Positions 34,179 to 46,148 of a stretch of DNA of 64,000 bases are shown one piece after another (the stretch's first letter is position 1; every line of letters begins with the position of its first letter). Location of the stretch: the NCBI GenBank assembly GCA_000934385.1, contig KN880446.1, positions 160,833 through 224,832 of the forward strand. Reading direction: 5' to 3'. The DNA comes from Cylindrobasidium torrendii FP15055 ss-10. Its lineage: Eukaryota > Basidiomycota > Agaricomycetes > Agaricales > Physalacriaceae. The position numbers were made by a program, and so were the translations under genes. The notes below the pieces were generated by a model. It saw nothing but the letters and a program-made list of their open reading frames with translations, made no database searches and was not told the origin of the DNA.

Positions 34179-36454
34179 TCAAGACCGAGGGCGGAAAACA
34201 ACTTTGGCGCCTGTGGGCTCGCTCGTGATGCTTGGGTACCATCCCAATAAGATCCCCTTCTGCTCTTCGAACGATTTTCCGGCTACATCCGATGGCACTC
34301 GCACCTCATACTTGCGCACAATATTGGTGATTAAACAGACCGCCTCGGCAACCGCAAACCTCTGGCCCATGCAAGAGCGCGCGCCTCCGGAGAATCCGAG
34401 GACTGTAGAACATGCCTATGAGTGACTGGAGCTGCTCTACAGATGTCGGACGTACATGCATCCCGTGGCCATCGATACGTCTCCGTGTCGATGAAGTTTT
34501 CTGGATTAAAATCGCCTGGGTTGGGACCCCAATATATAGCTGCACGATGAGGTGAGCCGCTGATCTCTACATCTGGAAGCACTTACGGTTCATATGCAGC
34601 CCCATAATGTCGACCATCATTGCCGTGCCCTTTTCGATGGGCACTTCGAAGGGAGTTATATTTTCAATGGTGCCGTTTTCTCCCATCGAAAAGTGCAAGG
34701 AGGTGATGACCGTATCACTTTGTGCCAGCTTGCCTAAGCGTGGGACGGCTGGGCATACGCGCAAAGTCTCCATCACTGTAGCAACGGTGTATTCCTGTTA
34801 TTCGATAAGTTCGAATGCATTTTGCCACAGGGATGCAGAGAAGTTGGCGCACGAGGTTCGAAAGCGCCTCCTTGTATCCCTGGTCCTAAAATCAGCGAGG
34901 GTCTATGTACCTCATCTTTGATAGAACACATACCGGCGCTGGGGAGGATTCTGGCCATGCGTAGTTGATTTCTTTGAATATCCTAGCTTGAACGTCTGGG
35001 TACAGCGCAATGAGTGCCAATGCAAAGGCGACCGTATGCGCAGTCGTCTCTGATGTTCCTGGTTCGTCACTTCCTTTTAGGGAACAATGGACAACATACC
35101 GTGACCGGCGAGGAGGAATGTCTGATAATGATCAGCATGAGTGCAATAGCATAATAAATGCTAGGCCAACCATCGTATTCGACAGCAACTCATCGTCTGT
35201 CAAGGTTTTAGCAAGTCCTTCTTGCTGGACGTTTGCTTTGACCATATTCCTTAGAAGCGCAGCGTCCATGGGTTCGTTGTTCAAAATCATTGCACGAGCT
35301 TCGCTTGTAACTTCCAACATGTGCTTCTCCAGTGCGTCAAATGCTGCCTTTGTCTCTTTCATCAATGGTGAAATGAATGGAATGGAGAAGCTGGTCGTGA
35401 TATTCCAGACGAACCGCGGTGTCAAGACCTTGAATAGAAGCCGGGTGAGTGCTGTATTGACGGCGGCTCCGAAGGGCATTGTGTGTCCAAGAGGCGGTTG
35501 TTTGTCAACATGTTCGCGGTAAGAAACGTGACGGCCGAACGCAGAAGACGCAATAACGAGCAGAGTCACCTGCATTATGATGAGAAAGTGTTGCGCACAG
35601 GTGGATGGCCAATCGCACCTGGGCGGTCTCCTTTGACACGTCTATCGGGGTTCCCGGCTCTCCTCGTTCGTCTAGCTCCTCCAGCCATTCACCAATGGCC
35701 CGCATAGCGTCCTTCCACACCAGCTCAGTGTTTGCCTGCGGAGAAACTTGAGAACCACTTTGGGAGAACCACTTTGGTTGAATACGCAAGATGATGAAGC
35801 ACCAACCTGGTTGAATGCTGGGTTTGCAATCATTCGGTGGCGCTTCCACTGGTCGCCTTCAGCACTCACGACATTTGGGCCCCATATGTTCAACATCTCA
35901 TACTGTTTGCACGTGTTCAAGTTCCCACCACCCAGGACGTGTGTGCAGATGCTTACTGAGCGAACGTCCTTGATGAAAACATGCCTGTCGGAAAGTACTT
36001 TCTTGATGGCCTCGACATTCGTCATGTAGTACACTGGAGTCGTTCCCCAGGTCGCGACGGTGCTCAAGCAAGTACTCCCGTGCTTCTTGTACACTGGCAG
36101 GGATAGAGGACATCGTTAGGGTCGGTCATTGACGTGGGACTTCTGGACGGATAGCCTGGACATCCGCTCGTGATGACTCTCACCTTCAAATTTACTGTAG
36201 TAGTGCCCGACGGATCCTGGGAACGGATATCCATACCGCCCCAAGATGAGTTGGAGCGCACCCAGAGGGAACACCCAGGTCGGGTTTCCGCCTGGGCAGA
36301 GTAACCTGAGGGCGCGTCAGCAGTCGAGTAACATTCGGTGGGACCGACAGCACTTCAACTGCTTTCCCTTCCTCCAAGCCAATAGCCATGTCCGTGCTGC
36401 GTAGGCTGCTATCGAAAGAACGGCGAGGGAGAGAAACCCTGTGGTCGAGGTCAT
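34179..36454 (-). CDS. Cytochrome P450 monooxygenase
   Basis: A multi-exon gene starts at ATG 36454 with a membrane anchor (STTGFLSLAVLSIAAYAARTWLLAW) and a GRYGYPFPGSVGHYY segment. Typical P450 landmarks follow in order: WGPNVVSAEGDQWKRHRMIANPAFN (C-helix WxxxR), an I-helix FLLAGHGTSETTAHTVAFALALIALYPD with the AGxxT oxygen-activation motif, MMETLRVCPAVPRLGKLAQSD (ExxR) and NFIDTETYRWPRD. The heme loop FSGGARSCMGQRFAVAEAV carries the thiolate cysteine. The last exon ends GAKVVFRPRS. The layout suits an ER-bound class II enzyme dependent on P450 reductase. The substrate is not inferable. It shares its strand with the MFS exporter downstream. Confidence 0.92.
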
Positions 36455-36739
36455 GAAGTTGACGGAGTGAAGCAGAGGGTATCCGGGGTTATGAAGAGAT
36501 GCAGCATGTGTTCAGTGTGCTCAAGCATCCGCTCATTGAAGCAGTGGACCCAGGGGCCAGAGTAGGCCTGAAATCCCGTGTGCACAGAAACATACTGACA
36601 CATCAGTCTTGCCGTCAAAATTTCCCACGAGAACTGAGATTGTATGCAGCCAATCTGCATTCGACTGTTTGTATGCTTATGCTATACCAAACAGAGATAA
36701 CAAGCAAGAAGCACCGAAAAAAGAGCGACATATTTATAC

Positions 36740-38424
36740 CTAATCTCGGTCGAATCGCTTGTATGCATGCTTCTCATATTCAACATGTCTGAGCTTCTTC
36801 TTCATCGGCCTGCGAAGGAGCATACCCATCAGAGGAGGAGCAGGTGCAGGAACACAGAAAGACCCACATTACAAGGGTCCGTGGCTCCAGTCTCCCACGC
36901 TGTTGTAAACTGATAAAACGGTCACGGAAGATGTTCCCTTCAGGCTGAGAAAACGGATGAGTTTGACGCTAAATACCACTATAAGCAGTAAACCACGTAC
37001 CTTCATGGCCCTCAAACTTTCACTGAGATCTTCACCCAATTGCACATCGACCTCGTACTCTGGAATTTTGTGCTTTCCGAGCTTGTGTCCCGCAAGACCA
37101 CCCTTGAGCTTCTCAGAGATTTCCTTCTTGAGGCGCTCCCTCTCCTCCACCTGCTGCGAGCTTGTACGATGCAGTTCCTTCCGGAGAGATTTTGCCTGGG
37201 CAATTGCAACCAGCATACGTTTATTCGCAGCCTTGTTCGCAAGCAAGCGCCTCTGTGAACCTGGTCAGCAGGCAGTCTCGCAAAATGGGAAAACGAAAAG
37301 CGAACCTCTGCAAGCTGCTTCGCAGCCTTCTTCCGTTGTTGTTTTGTTTTCCTCGCTGGCTGCGGTCGCGTATGCGTCTCCGTACCCTCTGCATTTCCTT
37401 CATTGCCCTCCTCCTCGTCACCATCCTTGGGCGTATCCAACTTCATGCCGAATACACCACTATTCGAATCAACCTGGTTCGCGCGCGCCTGGTCCATCCT
37501 GTTTTTCACCAACGCTAGCTTCGCCGCATCTTGCACACGCTTCTCCTCTCGTGCATGCGCTTTGAGTAAGAGGTCTTGATGTGCATTTACCGGAGGGTTG
37601 TAGGACGTCCCTACGTGGGGGTCGAGGACAGCAGCAGACTCCACTTGGTCGCGTACTTTGGGATGAGTAGGAGGCTGGAATACGCTTAGTACGCTGCAAA
37701 CACATCACACTAACAAAGAAACGCACCTTGATTGTCTTTTTCTGGACATGCTCCAAGCCCATAGGTAGTTCATCTATCGGCGTCTCTGGCTCAGCACTGG
37801 CCGCCCAAGGGTCATATCCACCACTCCTTCGCACGGCCTCGGTCAAGCCCATGATAGCGCTTCCAGCGCCGAATTCCGATGGATCCATGTATGTGTTCAG
37901 AGGTCCCTTTCTCGGCTTCTTTGCGATGCGGAGGAGTTTGTCCCGCTCCTCATGAGACAGGGTAGATTTTCTCTTCGTGGTTGCCGTTGTACGAGACACA
38001 ACGGCAGGGACAGCAGAACGCTCTGCAATTATTCTAGCAGCAGTTGTCTGCTGGAGTGGCTTTGTGGACTTGACGCGGTGTTGTACTGGATGCAAGGTTA
38101 AAGAGGATGTGAGCGATTCAAGTAAGCGCACGCACTTTGGGTATCAGGTTTGTTGTCTACGAAGAACAGCTCATCGTCTGCTTTCTTGTGCATCGCAGAG
38201 CTATCAATAAGGTGAGTAGGGTATTATGTTCATTACGTTATGAGAACGCACCCAGTAAGCCTCTCCTCCGCCCTGGTTTCCTCCAACGCCTGTTCGACCG
38301 GCCGAATATCGACATTTTTCCTCCAGGCCTTCTTTCCTTTCCTGCTTGTCTGACCATGCTGTGCAGGGGCGCCTGTATCTGATGCAAGTTTCTTCTCTGT
38401 CTTTGCCGGATTGGAGGGAGCCAT
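36740..38424 (-). CDS. NOP53: Ribosome biogenesis protein Nop53 (GLTSCR2/PICT1 family)
   Basis: The gene starts MAPSNPAKTEKK at 38424; an in-frame ATG at 38508 is the alternative. It reads KGKKAWRKNVDIRPVEQALEETRAEERL, the most conserved Nop53 block. Then come LLRIAKKPRKGPLNTYMDPSEFG, GGYDPWAAS and HVQKKTIKVPPTHPK. A Lys/Arg-rich segment, QPARKTKQQRKKAAKQLAE, and QVEERERLKKEISEKLKGGLAGHKLGKHKIPEYEVDVQLGEDLSESLR follow. The end PEGNIFRDRFISLQQRGRLEPRTL is joined across a 58-nt intron (36810-36867) to KKKLRHVEYEKHAYKRFDRD. Nop53 docks the exosome-bound Mtr4 helicase on pre-60S particles in the nucleolus. It sits between the P450 and FAD-monooxygenase genes but is unrelated to them in role. Confidence 0.9.
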
Positions 38425-38603
38425 GATGAACAAGATGGACCAATGCGAAAAGCGATCGAACTCAAATGATTTTACTTTCGGCACGTTCCGAAATGCTTTG
38501 GCAGCCATTTAGCTTGCATTTAACACTTCCAAACTTCGGACCGTGTTCAGCTGGTGTTCATTACACTTGCATATTCAAAAGACTACTGAAGATACCCTAT
38601 GTC

Positions 38604-40053
38604 CTACCTGTTTCCCAAGCCAGCGAACCTCCAGGCCGTCATCCGCTTGATAAACGGAATAGCAGAGAGCCAGCGCCAAGCCCAGAACTTCACAAACCTC
38701 ACGATACGCGAGTTCGCCATCACACTGTTGGTCGCCTTTGAAAGTGCCTTTGTCATCGTAATAGTCTTGAGTGCCCTCTCCCTCCTCGACGCCGCCCATT
38801 CCTCGATCTTCTTCCTGTCCTTCTGCAACGGCTCTCCCACAGCGAGGATATGCTCTGCAAGCACTGGCGCAAGGAACATCGCGTCGCGAACACCCAAATT
38901 CATGCCCTGACCACCCAGAGGCGAATGAGTGTGCCCAGCATCACCAACTAATGTGACAAGTGCGCCTCGCTCCCCACTCTCGTCGGTGACGACCTTGGCG
39001 AAGGTTTCCGCAACGGCATAACGCATCTTGTACCGGCTGGACCAAATAACACGAGACACCTTCGTCGGCGTACTGTTCACAGCGACATCGGACGACATGC
39101 TGGCTGGGCCCTTGCGGTTGACTTGGTCTTGAAGGAATTCAAGATTTGGGTTCTGGGGCGGAACACCTTCGGATGCAGGGACATTGAATGCAATACGGCG
39201 GGCAAACTCGTTCGGCGCGAGAGGAATAGGGCCTTGGTACGACGGCGGAAGTGGGATGCTCATCAGGATAGCAGTTGGAGTGACATTCGTCTCGAGATAA
39301 TCTGGCGATGTCAACGGGTCCGCGCCGCTGAAGACAAGGTCGGCATGACACAGCTGCTGGACGAAGGTGTTTCCGGTGCCCGCGGCAGCGAGCTCGTCGG
39401 GGTCGCGGAAAGCGATTCCACTAGCCTCGCGAATCTAAATGCAGATGATCAGCCAGGTTTACCCAACAATGGATGGAAGCCAACTGACTACTGAATGGGA
39501 ACCGTCCGCGCCCACCACGTAGTCCGCGCGAATATGTTCACCATTATCGAACGTGACGTCGGCGCCTCCAAGTTTGCGATTAACGCTCAACCCGGCGGCG
39601 CGGTATGGCCGGTGGATTTTAATGCCTTGCTCTTCGACGAGCTTCGTGAAGATCTCCTCCGTCTGACTTTGTGGAAGCAAGAGGGCGTATGGAAACGGCG
39701 TATAGGAAGCAAGGCTGGTGATATCGACTGCAGTGAAGGACGTTCCCCATTCATGGTGCACAAGACCTTTGCCTTTGACGCCGATTGCAGTCAAGGGTTC
39801 AGCGAGTCCGACCGTATCCAAAGCCTACGCATACAATGAGCTTTGGCGATGTGGATGCGTCGATACTCACCTCGAGGGTAGCAGCATGAATCATCGAGGC
39901 TCGCGACGACCAACCATAATTCTCTCGCTCTTCCTGTGCGTCGACAATGACAATGTCCTGGACGCCATGTTTCTGAAGTGCGAGTGCCATTGTGAGGCCA
40001 ATTGGCCCGGCGCCAACGATGAGGACAGACGTGCTTTCAGGGAGGGTGCTCAT
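38604..40053 (-). CDS. FAD-dependent aromatic hydroxylase-type monooxygenase
   Basis: Exons 39871-40053, 39492-39824 and 38604-39434 are all phase 0 and give 448 residues. The N-terminus SVLIVGAGPIGLTMALALQKHG is the GxGxxG dinucleotide-binding fold. YVVGADGSHSIREASGI is the DG motif for FAD and NADPH. VTLVGDAGHTHSPLGGQGMNLGVRDA is the GD motif that grips the FAD ribitol. This is the group A flavoprotein monooxygenase layout (PHBH/phenol-hydroxylase-like). The C-terminus has a basic, aromatic helix (RIVRFVKFWAWRWLSAIPFIKRM) that may contact membrane. The substrate is unknown. A TATA box lies 38-44 bp before the ATG. Confidence 0.9.
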
Positions 40054-41183
40054 GGTGTAGCTTGGTGGCGACAGACCAACCCACTCTAGGCTTTATAGTC
40101 TGGCGATGCGGAGGATGCATCCGGTGACACTGTTACCTGTCTCCACCCTGTCTGCCTGGTCGATACAGTGCAAGCGAATACACGATACGTTAGGCAACCC
40201 CCGATTATCCGTTTCTGGTGCAAAATTGGCTCGGCGTGGGTGTGAGAAGCGTCTCAATGGGTCCCAAGAAGAATGGTGAGCATCCCGTGTCATAGCGAAC
40301 TCTCTCAGGTGAGCGAAACAGCCAGGGCGTCTCCGGCGACTATACACTCGACCTATCGACACACAAAATCAAGACATGTTGCACTCATGTCACCCCAGTG
40401 CAAAGCTCGTCTTTGGTTGGAAGAGAGCCCGTTTCAGTTTGCAGACTCCCTCATTTCCAGAAGCCTCAACATCGCCTGAGCCACAGCAAACTCCGAGGCG
40501 GAGAAATACATAACGCATTTAGCTGCTATGTAGTCCCTCCCAATAATAACTCTGCCTTATAGTCACGGTACAAAGAAGAGAATGGTTCTGGATTGATTTC
40601 ACGCCTATTAGCCAGCCCATGGTCAACGCAGAGGACGTTGAAGAGGCCTCGATCTCATAACCACTGTAACGCGGTCCCGTGACCGCTCCAGATCGTGCGA
40701 AGGAAGACTGCAGGTCCCGGAACATCAGGCGGCCTGTGATTTTGGAAAGAGACGATAAGAGAGGGTCAAAGTCCAGCCATGGATGCCTCATTTGCTCATT
40801 GCATGAAAGCCTACTGACCCACTCAGGTTGGAGAGTTGTCAGCCTCATCCCAAAACTGCAAGGTTGAGCGTAGCTCTACTCGTACATCACCGTACCGTAA
40901 AGCAATGGGTGAGGCCTGAGGTATCGTCTTTCGACCTCAAATCAGCAAGTACCGTACTGGGGGCAGAGGCACTGAGATCGACAGGGGAACAATGAGCCTA
41001 GTGACTTCGCATACCATGCCTTCAAAAGCAATGAGACCAACCACGCAAGAGTACCTCAAAGTACAAACTACGAAGCCCAAGTCACAACCGAAAGTAAAGA
41101 CGTCGTGAAGACCACGCGAGAGACGTATTTATCGTGGCGGCAGTGCCGGCCGAAATGCCGTCACTACCTGATCTCTCCCCACC
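40054..41183. other. Divergent intergenic region of 1.1 kb
   Basis: This lies between the FAD monooxygenase and the chromodomain gene. An open frame at 40519-40848 (minus) shows no recognisable features. Apart from a minus-strand TATA at 40091-40097, I see nothing. Confidence 0.4.
40091..40097 (-). promoter_or_regulatory. TATA box of the FAD monooxygenase gene
   Basis: TATAAAG on the minus strand lies 38-44 bp upstream of the ATG at 40053. Confidence 0.5.
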
Positions 41184-43322
41184 ATGGCCGACTTCTACGC
41201 CGTCGGTGAGTCCGCGCCCTCCGTTGTTGTTGTTCCTTGCTCACGTATCCAAGACCACATATACGAAGCAAAGGTCGTCAAAACTGGCCGCAGCAGGAAC
41301 ATCCTGTCCTGGGTGAGTAAGAGTTATTCTCCAATACATTGGCGACTGACATTGAGCTTTAGAAATATCACACAAGCGTATGTTTCTCACACACACTGGT
41401 GACTGGATGCTAATTTTCCGGAAGTGGGTGGGCTATGGAGAGGATTCCGACACGTACGTCGTCCTCTACGCAGTATATATGCATCCAGTTGTATTGACGC
41501 GGTTTGCCTCATACATAGATGGGAACCCGCGCGCAGCTTCGCTGGAGGCTCCGAACACTTTATCGAATCCTTCTGGGCAGACACTGATACCGGCGGACGT
41601 GATCACAATGCCATCAAGCAGTTTAGGCATCTAGAGGTTATCCACCGTTTGCACCCTCCTCGTACGTTGCCTCCTTGACCGCTTCCTCATTCTTCACTTA
41701 TACTACATGCTCCGTTTCTAACGCAGTAACATGTAGCCCCATCCCATGCCCTTCCAACCGCGGAAGAGGAAGAAGAACCCACTTTACCGCCTGTGAAGAC
41801 ATCCAAAAGGTCACGCTCTACTGCATCCAAGCGCAAACGCGACCCACAACCCCAAGTAGAAGACGAAGCGCCTTCAGCGAAACGCGCTCGATCCAAGAAG
41901 CCTGCTGCTACCTCCGCCTCCACCAGCCGTCGCGGAAGGTCAGCCAAAAAAACACCCCCTACGCCAGATCCTCTCCCATCAGCGTCCCGCGGGGCGTCTA
42001 CGGAGGTCCCGGACTCGGAAATCGAGCGTGTGGAGCTCGCTGAGAATGTCACGCCTGTTATGGAGGACGGGTCCTCCGAAGTCGCGGTCATTGAGGAGGA
42101 TGTTGCCTCCCCGCCCCCTCCAGCAGTGCGACGCCTGCCACCAAGTAGGAAGAGCCCATCGAAGCTGTCGTTCCGGCGTGGGGAGCCGCGGGTGATGCTG
42201 GATTCGGAGCTGGCGCAGGCTGTTGAGAGAAGTGAGAATGGGAATGGCGGTGCAGCGAAAACGAAAACGGTACCGGCGTCAGCACCTGTGCCGGGGAGAG
42301 CGTCGAGGCCGATGGGTCGTCGGGGAAGGGTCAAGAGCAAGTCAGTCGGGCGCGCGCAGCGTCCACCTGAGCCTGAGAGTGTAGAGGTGGACATGGATGT
42401 GCAAATGCACGCCCAAGATGCGTCCCCGGTCGATGCGTTGAATTTGGCGGACAGTCCTACAACGGAACAGAAGGAGAAACCTCGAATATCACCTCTTGCG
42501 TATGTGTTCTCTCTTTTCCTACACCTTGTCTTCTGTTTAGGCTGATTTTGGCTGTAGACATGTCAGTGCTGGATTCTTGCCAAGTTCAAGTACGGGATCG
42601 TCATTTTCGCTGTTCAAAAATACTATGCCTACGATTTGGGGTCTTGTGTATGTCTTTTTTCTAGCGAGACAAGCGTGGTTGACTTATTCTTGGGTTGATT
42701 TGTTCCAGCAGTGGTTTTGGATCTTCGTCTCCTTCTACATCCAAGCCCACGTATGTCTATCTGCAGATGTGTCAATAACAGTGCATGCGTACTCATTGTT
42801 TTTCCTTCCCAGCGATGGCCTGTTCATCAAGGCGCATTTCCAGGACACCCAACCTATCCATATCCAGATCGTCAATGTCATCCCGGAAGACAAGGCGAGT
42901 GTATTCAGCAGTGCGTCTTCTGGCGTGCGAGGACCGGATGGGACGTTCTACGAGGAGGAGAAAGCTCAGAAGTTGGTTGGTGCGCTTGGTTCTGGGTCAG
43001 CCGCGGGCGTTGTTGTGCTCCCCTCGGATGCTTCAGAGAAGCAAACTGCGAAATTCGATGCATTTAAGAGCCAGCTAGCTCAAGGCGGATTGGTGAGTAC
43101 ACTTTTTGTCTGCAGGAGTATGATGCTGATGTGGTGTTGGGTGGTTAGTTCGTGCATGCGTCGCCGATGGTCGCAATATGCTCGTCAAGGAATGGGCTGA
43201 TGACACAGAGACTGAACGTCCCGGCGTGTTTGACGAATGGGAACGAGGAGTGCTTGGTTGCAGTAGCTGTGTCGATTCAGGATCCGACGTTGTATATGGA
43301 TGTGGTCATGGCGAGTGCGTAG
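41184..43322 (+). CDS. Chromodomain protein with long basic disordered linker and unknown C-terminal domain
   Basis: Ten exons, 41184-41205, 41254-41312, 41363-41377 (15 nt), 41425-41453, 41519-41661, 41737-42499, 42558-42647, 42709-42750, 42813-43092 and 43149-43322, sum to 538 residues in frame. Residues 8-50 form a chromodomain: DHIYEAKVVKTGRSRNILSW, KYHTSWVGYGEDSDTWEP, with the aromatic cage positions Y, W and W present. A histone methyl-lysine reader on chromatin is the natural role. The middle is Lys/Arg/Ser-rich (KTSKRSRSTASKRKRDPQ, SAKRARSKKPAA) with likely nuclear signals. The C-terminal 170 residues (DGLFIKAHFQDTQPIHIQIVNVI; GVVVLPSDASEKQ; LVAVAVSIQDPTLYM) look like a folded alpha/beta domain that I cannot name. 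Confidence 0.78.
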
Positions 43323-43697
43323 ATAGGCTTGTGTCGTTTGCAATGTTGGAGGGGGGAGGGGAAAGGGAAAGTCGTAGCAGTGCTTTTATCTTATATCTGA
43401 TTTAGTGAATCGTTCTACTGAACTACTAGTGAACTGTCATTACATAACTGGGCTGGTTTCTGGGGACTTCAATGCCATTTGCAGTGACGCTTACACGTAA
43501 ATCCTAGACCAGCGAATTGAAACAGCCAAGTTACTTGTCCGTTGCCTACCCGTTACGTACATTTATATATGTTCAACGTTAACCTCCCTTGGCATTCAGC
43601 ATGATTAAGTCAAGAACTTGTTTCGGCGATACGGATCAAGGATCGAACACCCGACCCCGTCTTGTCTTCCTGCCGTCGTGTGGTGTGTGCGAATGAT
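43323..43697. other. Intergenic, nothing recognised
   Basis: This 375-bp spacer lies between two plus-strand genes. No strong promoter element was seen. Confidence 0.4.
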
Positions 43698-45525
43698 ATG
43701 ATGCAGCAGACGTTCAGCGACCTGCTTGGGTATACCTCCATTGCGTGTTGGCTAGGTGCTCAATTCCCGTGCGTTTCTTCGTTCCATCTTCCAATCCTTC
43801 GGCGAGCGTGAGGAGAGAGAGAAGGAGGAAGGGAGGGAGGGGAGATAGTGGGAGAGTGCAGAGAGAGATAAGCTAATCAGAGTTTTTCGACAGCCAAGTT
43901 TTGGAGAACATCCGGAGTGGGAATTGTGATGGTCTGGCGCTGCCGTTTCTGGCCAATTGGCTTATGGGTGCGTCTTCATTCTTGCCCTTGTTTACGTCAG
44001 TGTGGGTGTATGGGGTGAAGTGCGATAGAGCAGAGGAAGAGAGAATCCACATCTCCCGGCTATGGATGTGAGGACATGGAGAGTAACGTGTGGATTGTTA
44101 CAGGCGATATATCAAACCTCGTTGGATGTATTTTGACTCACCAGTTGCCGTTCCAAGTACGTTTTCTCTCCTCTTCACCTCGCCATCCTCCTCCTCCTCC
44201 TCCTACATACCCTCCCTCTCTTCGCCAGGGCTACGCGGCCTAAAAGAGAACGAAACTGACAACACCCTTGAACACTTGAACAGACATACCTCGCAACATA
44301 CTTTGTATTCGTGGACTGCACCCTGGTCGGACAATATATCTACTACGCATACCAACGCCCTCCCCCACCGCTCGGACACCCGAGGCTGTATAGCACAGAC
44401 CACCGAGACCGCCCAGGGTCGCGGTACCGCACCCTCTCGAGCGTGGTAGCCAAAGCGGCGGCTATCGCAGCGGCGCACGACGAATACCGACCTTACCCCA
44501 CGCGACGACTGTCCGAGGACCGATACGCCAGTCGATTAGGAGAAGCAAATAGTAGGGAAGTAGATGGCGAAGGGGATGAGGAGGGCTATGCAGCGCTGGC
44601 TGATAGCTTCCATTCGGATCTGGGAGGCAGGCGGTCGCGGGTGTCGTGGAGCGTAGAGCGCCCGGCGCGACGCGGTGCGAGTATTGGGCATGCTGCTGTG
44701 CCGACGAGTAGTAAGGCATCTGTCATCCCCCCTGCTGCGAGAACGATGTCGACGGTGGATGTGGCAGCGCTGCGGGGACGGAGCATGATGCGTTCCGATG
44801 CCAATGCAGAAGCGCATGCGCATACGACAGCGTCGAAAAGCGCGAGGAGAGGGAATAGCAGTATCGTGTATTTTGGCGTGTGGGCGTTGGTTGGTGTGGG
44901 CATGTTGGCGAGACATCAGCATGGACTTGTGTATTCTGGGTATGGAGGAGAGGGACGAGGGATGGTATTGAGTGCACAAAGGGATGCTACCACCACACCA
45001 CCGATATTCGAAACACTCGAGGCGGACGCCGAGCGCGTCTTGGGGCGTATCTTCGCGTGGTTGTGTACGACGCTGTATCTGACATCGCGGTTACCGCAGA
45101 TATGGAAGAATGTATGTTCCTCCCTCCCCAGCTTGTATCTTGTGTACTCACCAGCAGCCAGTACGCGCGAAAATCCGTAGCGGGGCTGTCCATGTACCTC
45201 TTCATATTCGCCTTCCTCGGGAACGTATTCTATGTCTCGTCTATCCTGACCTCGCCCAACGCCTGGCTCCCACAGCCCGCGTCGGGCAATTTCATCCGCG
45301 AGAGCATTCCGTGCGTTTTTTTCTCACCATTCTTTCATCTCATCGTGATATTTACGATGCTGCAGATATCTCCTCGGCAGCGGCGGAACCCTCATCTTCG
45401 ACATCACTATCGTCGCCCAGTCCTTCATCTACCGCCCAAAACACCTGCGCCGGGCTTCCATGGAGGAAGAGGCGAGACTCCTTCCGGGGGATAATGCTAT
45501 GGTCGCGTCGGTAGAGTCTCTATAG
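43698..45525 (+). CDS. PQ-loop repeat transporter (Ypq/PQLC2-like, vacuolar cationic amino acids)
   Basis: Exons 43698-43768, 43894-43967, 44104-44156, 44284-45111, 45162-45310 and 45366-45525 give 444 residues. The first PQ-loop reads LGYTSIACWLGAQFPQVLENIRSGNCDGLALPFLANWLMGDISNLVG, with the PQ dipeptide exactly across intron 1. The second reads TLYLTSRLPQIWKNYARKSVAGLSMYLFIFAFLGNVFYVSSI. Seven helices are expected. In yeast the Ypq proteins move Lys/Arg across the vacuole membrane; the substrate here is inference. A 200-residue disordered loop separates the halves (SRVSWSVERPARRG). The tail EEEARLLPGDNA contains an acidic LL-type signal consistent with vacuole/lysosome targeting. The first three introns are 125-136 nt, about twice the local norm, with purine-rich tracts. 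Confidence 0.87.
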
Positions 45526-45918
45526 TTCTAGTCGATGTATAGCAAGTCCCTAGCTAGTGTGCGGCACGACTTGGGACTGACAGGAAGGCACAAGACGGTC
45601 TTTGTATGTACTGGTTGTAAATAAAACGATATGTAGATGCCGGGGTGCTCAGCTTGGATTACAGAAGTCTAAGGGAACAAGGACCTAACTAATGCGCATC
45701 GGGATACAGTACTTACCAGCAGATTCAAAATGGAAAAATTTAATTCTGAAATTCGCATAGCAGGACATTAAATATGGCATGGTTGTTTGCAGAGGCCTTC
45801 GGTCCTCTCACAAAGGGCCCATTGTAACCACTTGCGTGTATTTGAGGCATTATTGCAAGCCAGTTACTGCCAAACTTTGCGATCGATATCTCGCACAACA
45901 CGTCGTGACTTGTATTAC

Positions 45919-45978
45919 AGCGTCACGAGACCGCGTCGCCATGTCCGACGAACCACCACGACCGCCCGAGATGTCCTG
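45919..45978 (+). pseudogene. Relic of the 5' leader of the 46-50 kb paralog family
   Basis: The string CACGAGACCGCGTCG, then CGAACCACCACGACCGCCCGAGATGTC, matches the leader and start region of the two minus-strand paralogs (near 48665 and 50085), where it reads CACGAGACCGCGTCGTGCGACACGAACGAACCACCACGACCACCCGACATGCC. The reading frame stops one codon after the ATG equivalent, so only the leader survives. Confidence 0.55.
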
Positions 45979-46082
45979 ATTTGACGCACTTCATCATTCT
46001 TCACACATGAACGTATACAATGTTGATCATACATACCTTTGTGCTTGCCTAGCATCTGCTTATTGTATGTGGTCGGCCCGAG

Positions 46083-46088
46083 TATATA
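46083..46088 (+). promoter_or_regulatory. TATA box of paralog A
   Basis: TATATA, in the context GAGTATATAGT, lies 61 bp before the ATG at 46149. A similar TATATA occurs before paralog D on the other strand. Confidence 0.4.
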
Positions 46089-46148
46089 GTGATCGGCTGT
46101 AACTTGAACACGAACCATCGCCACCACTGAGGTCCATTACTGCCTTCA

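Larger units (their letters stand above)
45526..46148. other. Intergenic at the edge of the duplicated locus
   Basis: This 623-bp region is AT-rich at first. It then holds a relic of the 5' region of the downstream gene family (45919-45978) and a TATA box at 46083-46088. Confidence 0.45.

Noticed and set aside
40519..40848. Minus-strand open frame of 109 codons
   Set aside because: No recognisable motif; kept as noncoding.
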